This document shows, one piece after another, positions 1 to 7,963 of a stretch of 22,247 nt of DNA. How positions within the stretch are numbered: position 1 is the stretch's first letter; each line of letters opens with the position of its first letter. The notes under the pieces were generated by a model, which had not been told where the DNA came from, did no database searches, and saw nothing but the letters and a program-made list of their open reading frames with translations. The DNA lies in assembly GCA_964405735.1 (NCBI GenBank), contig CAYOPD010000066.1:1-22247 (forward strand). Direction: 5' to 3'. The translations under genes were made by a program, and so were the position numbers. This stretch comes from JADJLQ01 sp964405735 (GTDB lineage Bacteria > Bacteroidota > Bacteroidia > Chitinophagales > Saprospiraceae).

Positions 1-840
1 GGCAACCAGGTGGTCTCCGATACCAATGACTTCGCGGATCAGGGTATGGGTTGGTCTGATTAAAACGAAGGCAACCACCAGGGTCACCGAATTAAAAACC
101 AGGTTGCCCAGGGCTACTTTCTTCTTGATGACCGGCCCGTCAAGGGCGGCCAGCACCAGTTTGAACGTAGTGCCCACTTCCGAACCCAATACGATGGCCA
201 TAGCCGCGATCAGGGTAATGGCATTGGCATTAAGGGCACTGAGGGCCAGCACCACCGTCGCCGAACTGGATTGGGTCAGGGTAGTTGCAATCAGCCCAAA
301 CAAAACAAATAAAAGGAGTGGAAACCGGGTTAAAAAAGCAAGGTCAAACGCAGCAATCACATCGAATACACTGTTTTTAATGTATTCCAGGCCAAAAAAC
401 AAAAAACCCATACCAAACAACAACCTGCTCCAGAAAAAAAGGGCATTTTGTTTTTTATACAAAAACATAAAAAGCCCGAAAATGGCGATCAGGGGAAAGG
501 CGAGACCTTCCAGATTAAGTTTGAATCCAACCAGCACGATGATCCAGCTCGTCACGGTGGTTCCGATATTGGCGCCCAGCATCACCCCCAGGGCCTGGTA
601 CAGATTAAGCACCCCGGTACCTACAAAGGACAACACCAGGAAATTGACGATGCTGCTGCTTTGCAATATGGCCGTCACGATGGCCCCTGCCACGACTCCT
701 TTGACGGGCCTTGAAGTGTGCTTTTTTAGAAAAAGTTTGAATGACCGTCCTGTGACATTCCGGATGGCTTCCTCGATGAAACTGAATCCCAGCAGGAAGA
801 TTACAATACCCGCCAGGAGTTTAAAAATGGTGATGCCCAT
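1..840 (-). CDS. Na+/phosphate cotransporter family protein, 3' end outside window
   Basis: The minus strand is open from an ATG at 840 to the window edge, giving the first 280 residues without a stop. It reads as a membrane protein of the Na/Pi cotransporter family (NptA/YjbB type), which moves phosphate with sodium across the inner membrane. The two family repeats are visible: LQSSSIVNF near residue 59 followed by GANIGTT near 89, and TQSSSATVV near 190 followed by GSEVGTT near 222. The twin QSSS motifs are the substrate and ion binding signature. Hydrophobic segments alternate with short loops throughout. Some relatives carry a C-terminal PhoU-like domain, but the window ends before that point. 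A near-consensus -7 element (TTATTTTG on the minus strand) lies at 858-865. It is divergent from the AI-2E gene. The family call is firm; the substrate is inferred. Confidence 0.9.
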   Translation of the reverse strand, partial: MGITIFKLLAGIVIFLLGFSFIEEAIRNVTGRSFKLFLKKHTSRPVKGVVAGAIVTAILQSSSIVNFLVLSFVGTGVLNLYQALGVMLGANIGTTVTSWIIVLVGFKLNLEGLAFPLIAIFGLFMFLYKKQNALFFWSRLLFGMGFLFFGLEYIKNSVFDVIAAFDLAFLTRFPLLLFVLFGLIATTLTQSSSATVVLALSALNANAITLIAAMAIVLGSEVGTTFKLVLAALDGPVIKKKVALGNLVFNSVTLVVAFVLIRPTHTLIREVIGIGDHLVA

Positions 841-962
841 TTGTTTAACTGTGGATACAAAATAATGAAGAATCTGGATCCGGCTATGATCTGCAGGTCC
901 CAAACAGTATATTGTCCTCCAGTAAGGGTTGTATTTATTGATGAATCTTAATAAAAAAAGAT

Positions 963-2033
963 ATGGGGTCCGAGGAAATCAAACTCCAGCAGTTATTTTA
1001 TTACATAGCCATCCCGCTGTGTGTACTTTTTATGCTATATGCCGGCAAGTCGCTTTTTATTCCCATGTTTTATGGTTTGCTGATCGCCCTGGTCCTCTAC
1101 CCTTTTTGCAGGGGCCTGGAGGCCAGGGGATTCAACAAAACCGTGGCCATAATCATCGGTATGATCATCGTGACCCTTTTGATCCTTGGCCTCGGATCCC
1201 TGCTGATCCTCCAGGTCAAAGCCCTCCAACACGACTTACCTGAATTAAAAGCCCGGTTTCTGGCCAATATCCCGGAGCTTCAGGCCTGGATCTACTCGGC
1301 CAGTGGCATTTCGCAGGAAGCTCAGAACAAGTGGTGGAGCGATTTTAAATCCTCCCCCAGCCTCTTTACCGGCAGCAACATTCGCAACACCATGACTGCC
1401 ACTTTCCATACGATCTACATCGGTTACATCACCCCGGTATTCACCGTCCTTTTCCTTTACAACAGAAAAGTTTTTGTACAATTTCTGAGTTTCCTCGCGG
1501 GAGATCAATACAAAGACAAACTGTCGGTCATACTCCGTGAAACCGTCACGACCTATGCCCAGTTTATTAAAGGCATGATCAAAGTGTACCTCATCGTGGG
1601 CACGCTCAACAGCATCGGCCTCCTCCTCCTGGGTATCAAACACGCCTTGTTGTTTGGCTACCTCACCGCGATCATGACCATCATCCCTTACATCGGCATT
1701 TTCGTAAGTTCCATGCTTCCCATTTCGGTAGCCTGGCTGACCAAGGGCCATATCCTTTATCCCATCGGGGTCATTGCGGTATTTTCCTTTGTGCAATACC
1801 TGGAAGGGAATATTATTTTTCCCCGGGTGGTGGGTTCCCAGCTCAATATCAGTACCTGGGCTACACTTGTTGGGATCATTGTGGGTGGAATCCTGTGGGG
1901 AATCAGCGGCATGATCCTTTTCATCCCTTTTATCGGTATGCTCAAAATCGTGAGCGATTATATTCCGGAATGGAAGGCCTTGAATATCCTGATCAGCCGC
2001 AGCCCGCAGACGGAACCGGCCGGCAAAACATAA
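963..2033 (+). CDS. AI-2E family transporter (PerM/TqsA-like permease)
   Basis: A 356-residue inner-membrane protein with the family layout: hydrophobic hairpins near residues 10-45 and 60-85, a soluble middle stretch at about 86-145, then a dense membrane half from 145 to the end. The late segment with IIPYIGIFVSSMLP and the later YLEGNIIFPRVVG are typical of the AI-2E transporter family. Members are variously linked to autoinducer-2 export, Na+(Li+)/H+ antiport or unknown export, so no substrate should be assigned. The ATG at 963 is the only good start. No Shine-Dalgarno is visible, as is usual in Bacteroidota. It is divergent from the Na/Pi gene and convergent with the small membrane protein that follows, six bases away. 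Confidence 0.9.
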   Translation: MGSEEIKLQQLFYYIAIPLCVLFMLYAGKSLFIPMFYGLLIALVLYPFCRGLEARGFNKTVAIIIGMIIVTLLILGLGSLLILQVKALQHDLPELKARFLANIPELQAWIYSASGISQEAQNKWWSDFKSSPSLFTGSNIRNTMTATFHTIYIGYITPVFTVLFLYNRKVFVQFLSFLAGDQYKDKLSVILRETVTTYAQFIKGMIKVYLIVGTLNSIGLLLLGIKHALLFGYLTAIMTIIPYIGIFVSSMLPISVAWLTKGHILYPIGVIAVFSFVQYLEGNIIFPRVVGSQLNISTWATLVGIIVGGILWGISGMILFIPFIGMLKIVSDYIPEWKALNILISRSPQTEPAGKT

Positions 2034-2039
2034 ACCATT

Positions 2040-2471
2040 TCATACCCGGTAAATTTCAGGGGCTGGTTTGATCAGGCAAGAAAGTCCTGCGATGAGCATG
2101 CCCAGGACCAGATAGACCAACTGCAGCCCGTGGTAGATCCTAATCAACATCACCTGCCCCACAATCCATCCGATCATTATTATTCCTGCGGCCAGGACCC
2201 ACAGGTGTGCTGACTGGTGATCAAAGGCAATGGAAAGCGCTCCGGCCAGACTGGAACCTCCGACCAATATCAGGAGAATAAGTCCGGGAATTAAAAAATC
2301 ACGAAATACGGTATGGCGGAGCAAGGTGGAATCAAGCTGCAGCATGGAACCATCCGGGTTCAGGCTGATGGCAAGGCCTGAAAAAATGGATGTGGACGCC
2401 ACCACCCCCAGCAAGACCAGAAGGATGATTTTTACCGTGTTTCCCATGCGATTCGAATTTTGATCGTTCAC
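2040..2471 (-). CDS. Small four-helix membrane protein, unknown function
   Basis: I do not recognise this 143-residue protein. It has four hydrophobic segments (about residues 10-30, 50-70, 85-105 and 110-130), a polar N-terminus rich in Asn, and no cysteine pair or metal motif. The reading frame opens with GTG at 2471, which overlaps the esterase stop as GTGA; an ATG nine codons in (MGNTVK) is an alternative start. The overlap makes translational coupling to the esterase likely, so it may be an accessory membrane partner or simply co-transcribed. The chain length and even spacing of helices argue for a real gene rather than a shadow. Confidence 0.7.
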   Translation of the reverse strand: MNDQNSNRMGNTVKIILLVLLGVVASTSIFSGLAISLNPDGSMLQLDSTLLRHTVFRDFLIPGLILLILVGGSSLAGALSIAFDHQSAHLWVLAAGIIMIGWIVGQVMLIRIYHGLQLVYLVLGMLIAGLSCLIKPAPEIYRV

Positions 2472-3802
2472 ACCCCGAATGGATAAGTCTCCGGCACCTG
2501 CCTGCCTGAAGGTTTGACGTGCAGGGGATGCAGGGCCCTGGATTCATCAATATGGATAAAAGCGTCGTATCGCATGGGCAGGATACTGGGTACATAGTTC
2601 CCGTACTGTTCATATTCCGGCTGATAAACTACCCCTACCGCACGGTGAGGGATATGTTGCTCCATCAATATATCCCCCATAAAATCTTCCATGAGCAAAA
2701 GTTTATTATGATGAGAAGCGGCGTGCAGGTAGTCTTCCCAACTGCCCCTGCGGCCAGGTGGCAAATCCATGATTTTCATTTCTCCTCCCCATCGATGGCT
2801 CGCCATCACCGTACCCTGATAACTTCCGAAGCCCACCAAAAAGACCCCCTTGTCCCGGAGCTGAAGCCTGGCGAGTTCACCGATATTGTACATCCCTTCC
2901 TGTATCATATCGGTGGCACTTGCATCACCGATATGGGTATTGTGTGCCCAGACCACGGCCTTGGCGTTAGGGCCATGATAATCCAATAATTTAACCAGGG
3001 TATCGTGCATGTGACGGTCCCTGAGATTCCAGCTATGCGCCCCGCCCCGTATCATTTCACGGTAATATCGTTCTGCATTGACCACCACGGAAGAATTTTG
3101 CTCTACACTGAACACATTCTCCGAATCTGTATTGTAGGAGGCCATTCTGTTCCGGATTTCCGTAAGCAGGCTGACCACCTCCGTCTGGCATAATTCGGGA
3201 ACCAATTCCGCAGCCTGGGCGTAAGACATACCTTCATTTTTACGATAGGGTTCAAAACAGCGGGCAGCTTCAAGGGCCACCGCATGAGCGGCCGGATCGG
3301 TTTTTTCGAGATAGGAGAGGATTTCCTGGAGGCTTTCATGGAGGCTATAGACGTCCAACCCGTAAAAACCCACCTTCCTGTTTGCGGGTTTATCCTTGTT
3401 GAAATGATGGAGCCAATTTGCCATAGCGACCAGCTCCCAATTGGCCCACATCCAGGTAGGCCAGCGGTTGAACTCATTCAACACGGTATAGGCATCCTGG
3501 CCCGCTTTGGGATCATTTTTAACAAACCGGTTGAGACGGTAACAATCCGGCCAATCGCCCTCGACGGCAATAAAATGGAACCCTTTTTCTTCGATTAATC
3601 GCCGGGTGACCTGCCACCGCCAGAGGTAAAAATCGCTGGTGCCGTGTGAGGCTTCCCCAAGCATGACTATGCATGCATCCCCGATTTTTTGGATCAGGGG
3701 GTCCAGGTCGGAAGGACTGGATAACGGATAAGCCCATTGTTTTATTACCGAAATCGTTTCTTCCCCGGACACTTTCAGGGATTTGGAAAAATATTTGCCC
3801 AT
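2468..3802 (-). CDS. Erythromycin esterase family protein
   Basis: A 444-residue soluble protein of the erythromycin esterase (EreA/EreB-like) superfamily. Expected active-site elements are present in order: GEASHGTSDF with Glu50 and His53, AVEGDWPDC with Glu81, and VVWAHNTHIGDA with His287 and His290. These correspond to the Glu/His set that activates water in EreB. Most chromosomal members have no known link to macrolides. Many are fused to, or encoded beside, a phosphoribosyltransferase and a dienelactone-hydrolase-like protein, and that is the arrangement here across a 117-bp divergent region. Macrolide resistance should not be inferred. The ATG at 3802 gives a normal N-terminus. An FNR-like palindrome (3864-3877) lies upstream, and a minus-strand CAATTTTG at 3811-3818 may be the -7 element. 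Confidence 0.9.
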   Translation of the reverse strand: MGKYFSKSLKVSGEETISVIKQWAYPLSSPSDLDPLIQKIGDACIVMLGEASHGTSDFYLWRWQVTRRLIEEKGFHFIAVEGDWPDCYRLNRFVKNDPKAGQDAYTVLNEFNRWPTWMWANWELVAMANWLHHFNKDKPANRKVGFYGLDVYSLHESLQEILSYLEKTDPAAHAVALEAARCFEPYRKNEGMSYAQAAELVPELCQTEVVSLLTEIRNRMASYNTDSENVFSVEQNSSVVVNAERYYREMIRGGAHSWNLRDRHMHDTLVKLLDYHGPNAKAVVWAHNTHIGDASATDMIQEGMYNIGELARLQLRDKGVFLVGFGSYQGTVMASHRWGGEMKIMDLPPGRRGSWEDYLHAASHHNKLLLMEDFMGDILMEQHIPHRAVGVVYQPEYEQYGNYVPSILPMRYDAFIHIDESRALHPLHVKPSGRQVPETYPFGV

Positions 3803-3863
3803 GATAGGTTCAAAATTGGCCTTTATCCCGAAGTCCTATTTATGAATGGAATCAACCGCCCCC

Positions 3864-3877
3864 CTGATCCCGGTCAC
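3864..3877. promoter_or_regulatory. FNR/Crp-type operator between esterase and hydrolase genes
   Basis: CTGAT-CCCG-GTCAC fits TGAY-N4-RTCA, with one half TGAT and the other TGAC. It sits in the divergent promoter region. Its centre is 33 bp upstream of TATCTTCA (hydrolase direction) and 56 bp upstream of CAATTTTG (esterase direction), so one site could serve both genes. It is the least symmetric of the intergenic set. Confidence 0.5.
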
Positions 3878-3899
3878 GCCGTTCAAACCGGAATTCCTT

Positions 3900-3907
3900 T
3901 ATCTTCA
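3900..3907 (+). promoter_or_regulatory. Possible -7 element of hydrolase-phosphoribosyltransferase promoter
   Basis: TATCTTCA resembles the Bacteroidota -7 consensus TAnnTTTG with two mismatches. It lies 13 bases before the ATG at 3920, which would leave a very short leader. The 33-bp spacing from the operator centre equals that at hsp20. Confidence 0.35.
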
Positions 3908-3919
3908 CAAAAAGCGAAT

Positions 3920-4570
3920 ATGGATCTGCAATTTGAAGATGAAGTCAGCATACCCTCCGGAAAAGTGGAATTGAAAGGAGAACTTATTGTGCCTGTTGAT
4001 GCAAAAGCCTTGGTCCTTTTTGCTCATGGGAGTGGCAGCAGCAGGCATAGCCCGAGAAACAAAATGGTAGCCCATTACCTGAATAAAAAACACATCGCGA
4101 CCCTGCTGTTTGATCTTCTGACCCCGGAAGAGGATTTAAACTACGAGAACCGTTTTAATATTCCCCTCCTGGCTGAGCGATTGAAAGATGCGAGCCGGTG
4201 GATTCTTTCCAACCCGGTGACCCTCGATTGCAGGATAGGTTATTTTGGGGCCAGTACCGGGGCTGCCTCGGCCCTGATTGCTGCAGCAGGCATAGAGGAA
4301 GTGGGCGCGGTCGTCAGCCGGGGTGGAAGACCCGATCTGGCCGGAGCAGCCCTAAAGAAAGCGAAAGCACCCACCCTATTACTGATCGGCAGCCGCGACC
4401 CGGAAGTGATTGAACTTAATAAATACGCATTCTTGCAGTTGGGTGGAGAGAAAAAAATGGAAATCATACCGGGGGCTACCCATCTTTTTGAAGAACCCGG
4501 CACCCTGGAAAAGGTATGCGAACTGGCTTACGAGTGGTTCGATACCTGGCTTATCCAATCAAACCCTTAA
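3920..4570 (+). CDS. Alpha/beta hydrolase, dienelactone hydrolase-like
   Basis: A 216-residue cytoplasmic alpha/beta hydrolase. The nucleophile elbow GYFGASTGA places Ser112, with Asp160 in LLLIGSRDPEV and His188 in IIPGATHLFEEP completing a catalytic triad. The HGSGSSRHSPRN loop near residues 36-47 is typical of the dienelactone-hydrolase-like proteins that accompany phosphoribosyltransferases. The open frame extends upstream to 3737, but that stretch is antisense to the esterase and crosses the promoter region. The ATG at 3920, just before the conserved DLQFEDEVSIPSG strand, is therefore preferred; 3842 is the next alternative. It is nine bases from the phosphoribosyltransferase gene and surely co-transcribed. 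The true substrate is unknown. Confidence 0.88.
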   Translation: MDLQFEDEVSIPSGKVELKGELIVPVDAKALVLFAHGSGSSRHSPRNKMVAHYLNKKHIATLLFDLLTPEEDLNYENRFNIPLLAERLKDASRWILSNPVTLDCRIGYFGASTGAASALIAAAGIEEVGAVVSRGGRPDLAGAALKKAKAPTLLLIGSRDPEVIELNKYAFLQLGGEKKMEIIPGATHLFEEPGTLEKVCELAYEWFDTWLIQSNP

Positions 4571-4579
4571 TCCGATACC

Positions 4580-5209
4580 ATGATCTTTGCAAACCGTGCC
4601 GAAGCCGGAACCATCCTGGCAGCCAAATTGTGGAAATACCGGGAAGAAAATGCCGTCGTCATGGCAATCCCGCGGGGTGGAGTGCCCGTTGCTTTTGAAA
4701 TTGCCAAATCCCTCGGCTTACCTATGGACCTGGCGCTGATAAAAAAAATAGGGCATCCCAACAATAAAGAGTATGCCATTGGCGCGACCAGCCTCACCGA
4801 TTATTTTATCGTGCCCTTCGAAAAGGTAAGCCAGGAATACGTCACTGCGGAAGTGCAAAAGATCCGCAAACGGCTGAACGAGATGCATTCAAAATTTATG
4901 GGGGGCAAGCCAGTGAGGGACCTTCAGGGCAAGACCGTCATCGTAGTGGATGACGGGATCGCCACCGGTAACACCCTGATGGCCACGTTACAGGTTTTGA
5001 GAAAGGGAAATCCCTTCAAAATAGTCGTTGCCGTGCCCGTGGCATCCTCCAATGCCGTCCGGAAACTCAAACCGGCAGCCGATGAATTGATTTGTATTTC
5101 CGAACCGGAGGAGTTTTATGGGGTTGGGGCCTTCTATAAGGATTTTGACCAGGTTACGGACGAGGAAGTCATGGACTATTTCAGATTGTTGCAATCTGTT
5201 CCGGAGTAA
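4580..5209 (+). CDS. Phosphoribosyltransferase family protein
   Basis: A 209-residue type I phosphoribosyltransferase. The PRPP-binding signature VIVVDDGIATGNT spans residues 120-132, and AIPRGGVPVAFEIA near 29-42 is the usual pyrophosphate-contacting loop of this subgroup. Classical members transfer phosphoribose to purine or pyrimidine bases. This subgroup is repeatedly found fused to dienelactone hydrolase or erythromycin esterase domains, including in mycobacterial proteins, and its acceptor is not known. The ATG at 4580 follows the hydrolase stop by nine bases. The stop codon overlaps the A-tract that, on the other strand, forms the T-run of a terminator. No truncation is seen. Confidence 0.9.
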   Translation: MIFANRAEAGTILAAKLWKYREENAVVMAIPRGGVPVAFEIAKSLGLPMDLALIKKIGHPNNKEYAIGATSLTDYFIVPFEKVSQEYVTAEVQKIRKRLNEMHSKFMGGKPVRDLQGKTVIVVDDGIATGNTLMATLQVLRKGNPFKIVVAVPVASSNAVRKLKPAADELICISEPEEFYGVGAFYKDFDQVTDEEVMDYFRLLQSVPE

Positions 5210-5236
5210 AAAAAAGAGACGGGTGGTACCCGCCTC
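5208..5236 (-). terminator. Rho-independent terminator, minus strand
   Basis: A nine-pair stem around a three-base loop (GAG-A-CGGGT / ACCCG-C-CTC on the plus strand) followed on the minus strand by eight T (complement of 5208-5215). The single A-C mismatch of the plus strand becomes a G-U pair on the minus strand, so the minus-strand RNA is the one that folds. No T-run follows on the plus strand. Confidence 0.7.
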
Positions 5237-5319
5237 CTGGGATTAAGTATTTCTGCCAATCTCGAACTGGCGTTGACTACTTTAATCTATTCTGATATTT
5301 GGTTTCCCGCATATCATTT
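5208..5319 (-). ncRNA. Candidate small RNA, about 110 nt, with T-arm-like hairpin
   Basis: No gene fits this intergenic stretch, but the minus strand holds a full set of small-RNA signals. A perfect -7 element TATATTTG (5323-5330) predicts a start near 5319. Three hairpins follow: TGATAT/ATATCA near the 5' end; GCCAG-TTCGAGA-TTGGC (5255-5271), which has the geometry of a tRNA T-arm; and a nine-pair terminator stem followed by eight T. An FNR-like palindrome is centred 55 bp upstream of the -7 element. No tRNA D-arm or anticodon arm is present, so this is not a tRNA gene. The exact 5' end and any target are unknown. Confidence 0.45.
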
Positions 5320-5322
5320 GTT

Positions 5323-5330
5323 CAAATATA
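5323..5330 (-). promoter_or_regulatory. Perfect -7 element for minus-strand transcript
   Basis: The minus strand reads TATATTTG, an exact match to TAnnTTTG. It points away from the phospholipase gene, into the intergenic RNA and its terminator. Its centre is exactly 55 bp from the palindrome at 5375-5388. No clear -33 TTTG is visible, as would fit an activator-dependent promoter. Confidence 0.5.
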
Positions 5331-5374
5331 AACCGGAAATGGGTATAAGGAAATGAAGCGGATCAGCCCGGGTG

Positions 5375-5388
5375 CTGATTGAGATCAG
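5375..5388. promoter_or_regulatory. FNR/Crp-type operator upstream of small RNA and phospholipase gene
   Basis: CTGAT-TGAG-ATCAG is a perfect palindrome around a 4-base spacer. A third half-site, ATCAG, lies at 5362-5366. The site could act on the minus-strand transcript (-7 element 55 bp away) and, less clearly, on the phospholipase gene, where TATTTTTA at 5441-5448 is a weak -7 candidate 63 bp away. Confidence 0.6.
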
Positions 5389-5470
5389 GAAGGCGGTTTG
5401 TGGCGCCATGATCTGAGACCCCGGAGTGGCGGCAGATCCCTATTTTTACCGCCGCTCAAGCAGATCATCC

Positions 5471-6640
5471 ATGTATCTTTCGCCAGACCGGTCTTATTCC
5501 AACAATAACAAAGTCCGGTTTATCCGGGGAGGAAGCGTTTTTTTTGAATTAATGGAAAAGCTGATCGGAGAAGCCCGGGATACCATCCATCTTCAATATT
5601 ATATCATCGAAGACGACCTTACCGGAAGGATGATCATCGAAGCCCTGATCCGGGCTGCCCGGCGGGGAGTGAAAATATATATCCTTGCAGACGGTTATGC
5701 CTCCCAGGGGTTTCCGGATGCTTCCATTGGGCGGCTGAAGGAGGAAGGCATCTTTTTTAAATTCTTTGAGCCCCTTCTGAGGAGTAAATATTTTTATTTC
5801 GGCCGTCGTCTGCATCATAAAATCTTTGTAGTCGACACCATCCGGGCCATGATCGGGGGTCTGAATATCAGCGACCGGTACAACGACCTCCCCGGAAAAC
5901 CCGCCTGGCTGGATTTTGCCCTTTATGTCGAAGGAAATGTCGCCGTGGAATTGTGCATCCTCTGCTGGAAAACCTGGAAACGGTTTCCCATGAAAATGGG
6001 CCTTACCCCTTGTGAGAAAGTACCTAAACCTGAGATTCCGCAAGGAACCCGGGCTTATGTCCGGATGCGGAGAAACGATTGGGTAAAGGGTAAAAATCAG
6101 ATTTCCAATACCTATTACCACATGTTCCGGACGGCCCGCAAGCAGGTTACTCTTCTAAGCAGTTATTTCTTACCCGGGAAGACCCTGCGCCGCCTCATGT
6201 CCAAGGCCAGGAAACGGGGGGTCAGGATACGGGTGATCTCGGCAGGGGCCTCCGACGTCATGCTGGTCAAATACGCGGAACGATGGTTGTATGACTGGCT
6301 GCTCCGGAACGAGATCGAATTGTATGAGTACCAGAAAAATATCCTGCATGGGAAGATTGGTATTTGCGATTATGAATGGTTTACCCTGGGTTCATACAAC
6401 GTCAACGATATCAGCGCCTATGCCAGTGTCGAATTGAACCTGGACGTCATCCATCCTGCTATGACCCAGGATATTCTGAAACTGATGGATCAGATCGTTT
6501 TGGAAGACTGTGTGCGGATCACCCTGGAAAAACACAAAAAATCCAAAAATATATTCATACAGTTTGGAAGATGGCTTTCTTTTGAGTTTATCCGTGTCGT
6601 CTTTTACCTCTTTACATTCTATTACCAGCAGAGAAAGTAA
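5471..6640 (+). CDS. Phospholipase D-like / cardiolipin synthase family protein
   Basis: A 389-residue protein with two HKD motifs, the hallmark of the phospholipase D superfamily. The first is H115-x-K117-x4-D122 with the following GGLNISDRY; the second is H293-x-K295-x4-D300 followed by LGSYNVND. Two HKD motifs in one chain form one active site. The opening NNNKVRFIRGG and HLQYYIIEDDLTG match bacterial cardiolipin synthases that condense phosphatidylglycerol. There are no N-terminal membrane helices as in E. coli ClsA; a hydrophobic stretch near 370-385 could hold it at the membrane. A GTG at 5426 would add 15 unusual residues, so the ATG at 5471 is preferred. The precise reaction is inferred. 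Confidence 0.85.
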   Translation: MYLSPDRSYSNNNKVRFIRGGSVFFELMEKLIGEARDTIHLQYYIIEDDLTGRMIIEALIRAARRGVKIYILADGYASQGFPDASIGRLKEEGIFFKFFEPLLRSKYFYFGRRLHHKIFVVDTIRAMIGGLNISDRYNDLPGKPAWLDFALYVEGNVAVELCILCWKTWKRFPMKMGLTPCEKVPKPEIPQGTRAYVRMRRNDWVKGKNQISNTYYHMFRTARKQVTLLSSYFLPGKTLRRLMSKARKRGVRIRVISAGASDVMLVKYAERWLYDWLLRNEIELYEYQKNILHGKIGICDYEWFTLGSYNVNDISAYASVELNLDVIHPAMTQDILKLMDQIVLEDCVRITLEKHKKSKNIFIQFGRWLSFEFIRVVFYLFTFYYQQRK

Positions 6641-6648
6641 AAAGACCT

Positions 6649-7659
6649 TCAATCCCTGAATATCCGCGATATCAGGTTCCGGAATACCTGCCAGTTCCAG
6701 TTTTCAAACCGTCCCCGTTGCACGACCAGGGTATTTTCATCCGGGTGCTGAAGGAAATAATGGAACACAAACTTCTGCTTTGGATCCTGCCACCCAATCA
6801 TTTGCCCAAATCTCAGGTCATTAAAAACCAGGGTATCGCCCCATTTTTCCACGGTATAATACCCTTGGGAAAAACGTTTCAGCTTGCTCAATTCCGTGTG
6901 GTCCCGCGTTTCGGCCAGGAGAGAATCATTGACCGGAAAATATTCAAAGTCCATGGCCGGGCTGTCTTCGAAGACCGACCGGAATCCTACATGATAACCC
7001 CGCTCATCCCCGGCCACCACATACCACAACCAGTTTTGAAGCGGCGCCGGTGTGGTAAAATAACGCGTATAAGAAATGTTTTGACCGGACAAGATGTTCC
7101 TGACGGTTTTATCTATATAATATTTATTTGCCAGGCAATACAAGAGGTATACCCCGCTGAGACCCAGCCCATACAACCACATGGGGCGCCGCAAACGATT
7201 TGACCTTGGCAAATAGATCAGCGCAATGGCAGCCAGTAAGGGGCCCAGGGTGAAAAACGGGTCTGCCACATAAATTGCATTGAACGTCATCCGGAAATGG
7301 CTGAAAGGCTCAAACCACCCCACACCATAATTGTTGAAGGCATCAATCAGGATATGGGTAAAGATCACACCCCCAAAAAAAAACATCCAGCGTGCCAGGG
7401 TGATGTTGTGCGGCCGGTGCCATCGTTCAGCAAGAAAGGCGAATACCGGAGTGATCAGGGAGCAGAATAAAATGGAATGCGTGAAGCCCCGGTGGGCCAG
7501 CAGGTTACTGGCCGTATCCATCCAGAAAGAAGCCAAAAAATCAATATCGGGGATGCTCTGCGCCATGGCACCCCAAAGGCCGGCTTTCCTGCCCAGCTTT
7601 TTTCCCGCAAAGGCTTCACCCATGCAGGCTCCCAGCGCCAGGTGCGTGATAGAATCCAA
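6649..7659 (-). CDS. Membrane-bound metal-dependent hydrolase family protein (YdjM-like)
   Basis: A 336-residue inner-membrane protein of the YdjM/LexA-regulated metal-dependent hydrolase family. Family residues are present: MDSITHLALG at the start with His6, SIPDIDFLASFW around residue 38, LLAHRGFTHSILF with His56 and His61, and FTHILIDAFNNYG with His102 and Asp106. Several hydrophobic segments follow to about residue 180, and the last 150 residues are a soluble domain rich in aromatics. Such C-terminal domains are common in Bacteroidota members. The catalytic activity of the family is predicted, not proven. It is convergent with the phospholipase gene (8 bases apart), and its promoter side faces the 304-bp region before DUF2267. 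Confidence 0.88.
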   Translation of the reverse strand: MDSITHLALGACMGEAFAGKKLGRKAGLWGAMAQSIPDIDFLASFWMDTASNLLAHRGFTHSILFCSLITPVFAFLAERWHRPHNITLARWMFFFGGVIFTHILIDAFNNYGVGWFEPFSHFRMTFNAIYVADPFFTLGPLLAAIALIYLPRSNRLRRPMWLYGLGLSGVYLLYCLANKYYIDKTVRNILSGQNISYTRYFTTPAPLQNWLWYVVAGDERGYHVGFRSVFEDSPAMDFEYFPVNDSLLAETRDHTELSKLKRFSQGYYTVEKWGDTLVFNDLRFGQMIGWQDPKQKFVFHYFLQHPDENTLVVQRGRFENWNWQVFRNLISRIFRD

Positions 7660-7963
7660 AGGTCAACGAAAGATTAATTGTGGCTAAAAGTACAACGGCT
7701 TCACCATAATCAGGTTATCCATGTTCGCCGGATACAGGATGGATTTAATCGGGCAGCCATGAGGTCATACCCAAGAAGGAAGAAACGGCCGCAATCTATC
7801 CATCTTAACAAAATTTTAGACTATCTAATGCAATAATTATCAAAACTTTATAAAAACATCCGCATTCCCGGCCCCCTTCCTGACAAAGGTCAGGATATAG
7901 GCTGTAAAAGGTCATTTTTTGGGTCCCAGCCTAAACATACCTTGCCTCAAAAGAAGGAAATGC
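7660..7963. other. 304-bp divergent intergenic region
   Basis: No gene is visible. It separates the metal-dependent hydrolase gene from DUF2267. On the DUF2267 side it holds a perfect palindrome (7879-7894), a direct repeat AAAGGTCA at 7885-7892 and 7907-7914 (22 bp apart), TTTG at 7918-7921 and TACCTTGC at 7938-7945. The part from 7660 to about 7860 shows nothing I can interpret. Confidence 0.6.
7880..7893. promoter_or_regulatory. FNR/Crp-type operator upstream of DUF2267 gene
   Basis: CTGAC-AAAG-GTCAG is a perfect inverted repeat with a 4-base spacer, extending to six-base arms at 7879-7894. It is the GAC version of the same TGAY-N4-RTCA pattern. Its centre lies 55 bp before the centre of TACCTTGC, the likely -7 element. 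Confidence 0.55.

Noticed and set aside
26..865. 279-codon plus-strand open frame
   Set aside because: Antisense shadow of the Na/Pi cotransporter, whose minus-strand translation has clear family motifs.
2468..3802. Acquired macrolide resistance gene
   Set aside because: Neighbours and the absence of mobile elements point to the chromosomal family found with phosphoribosyltransferase and dienelactone hydrolase genes.
5254..5330. Unrecognised full tRNA gene on the minus strand
   Set aside because: Only a T-arm-like hairpin is present, without anticodon arm, D-arm or matching acceptor strands.
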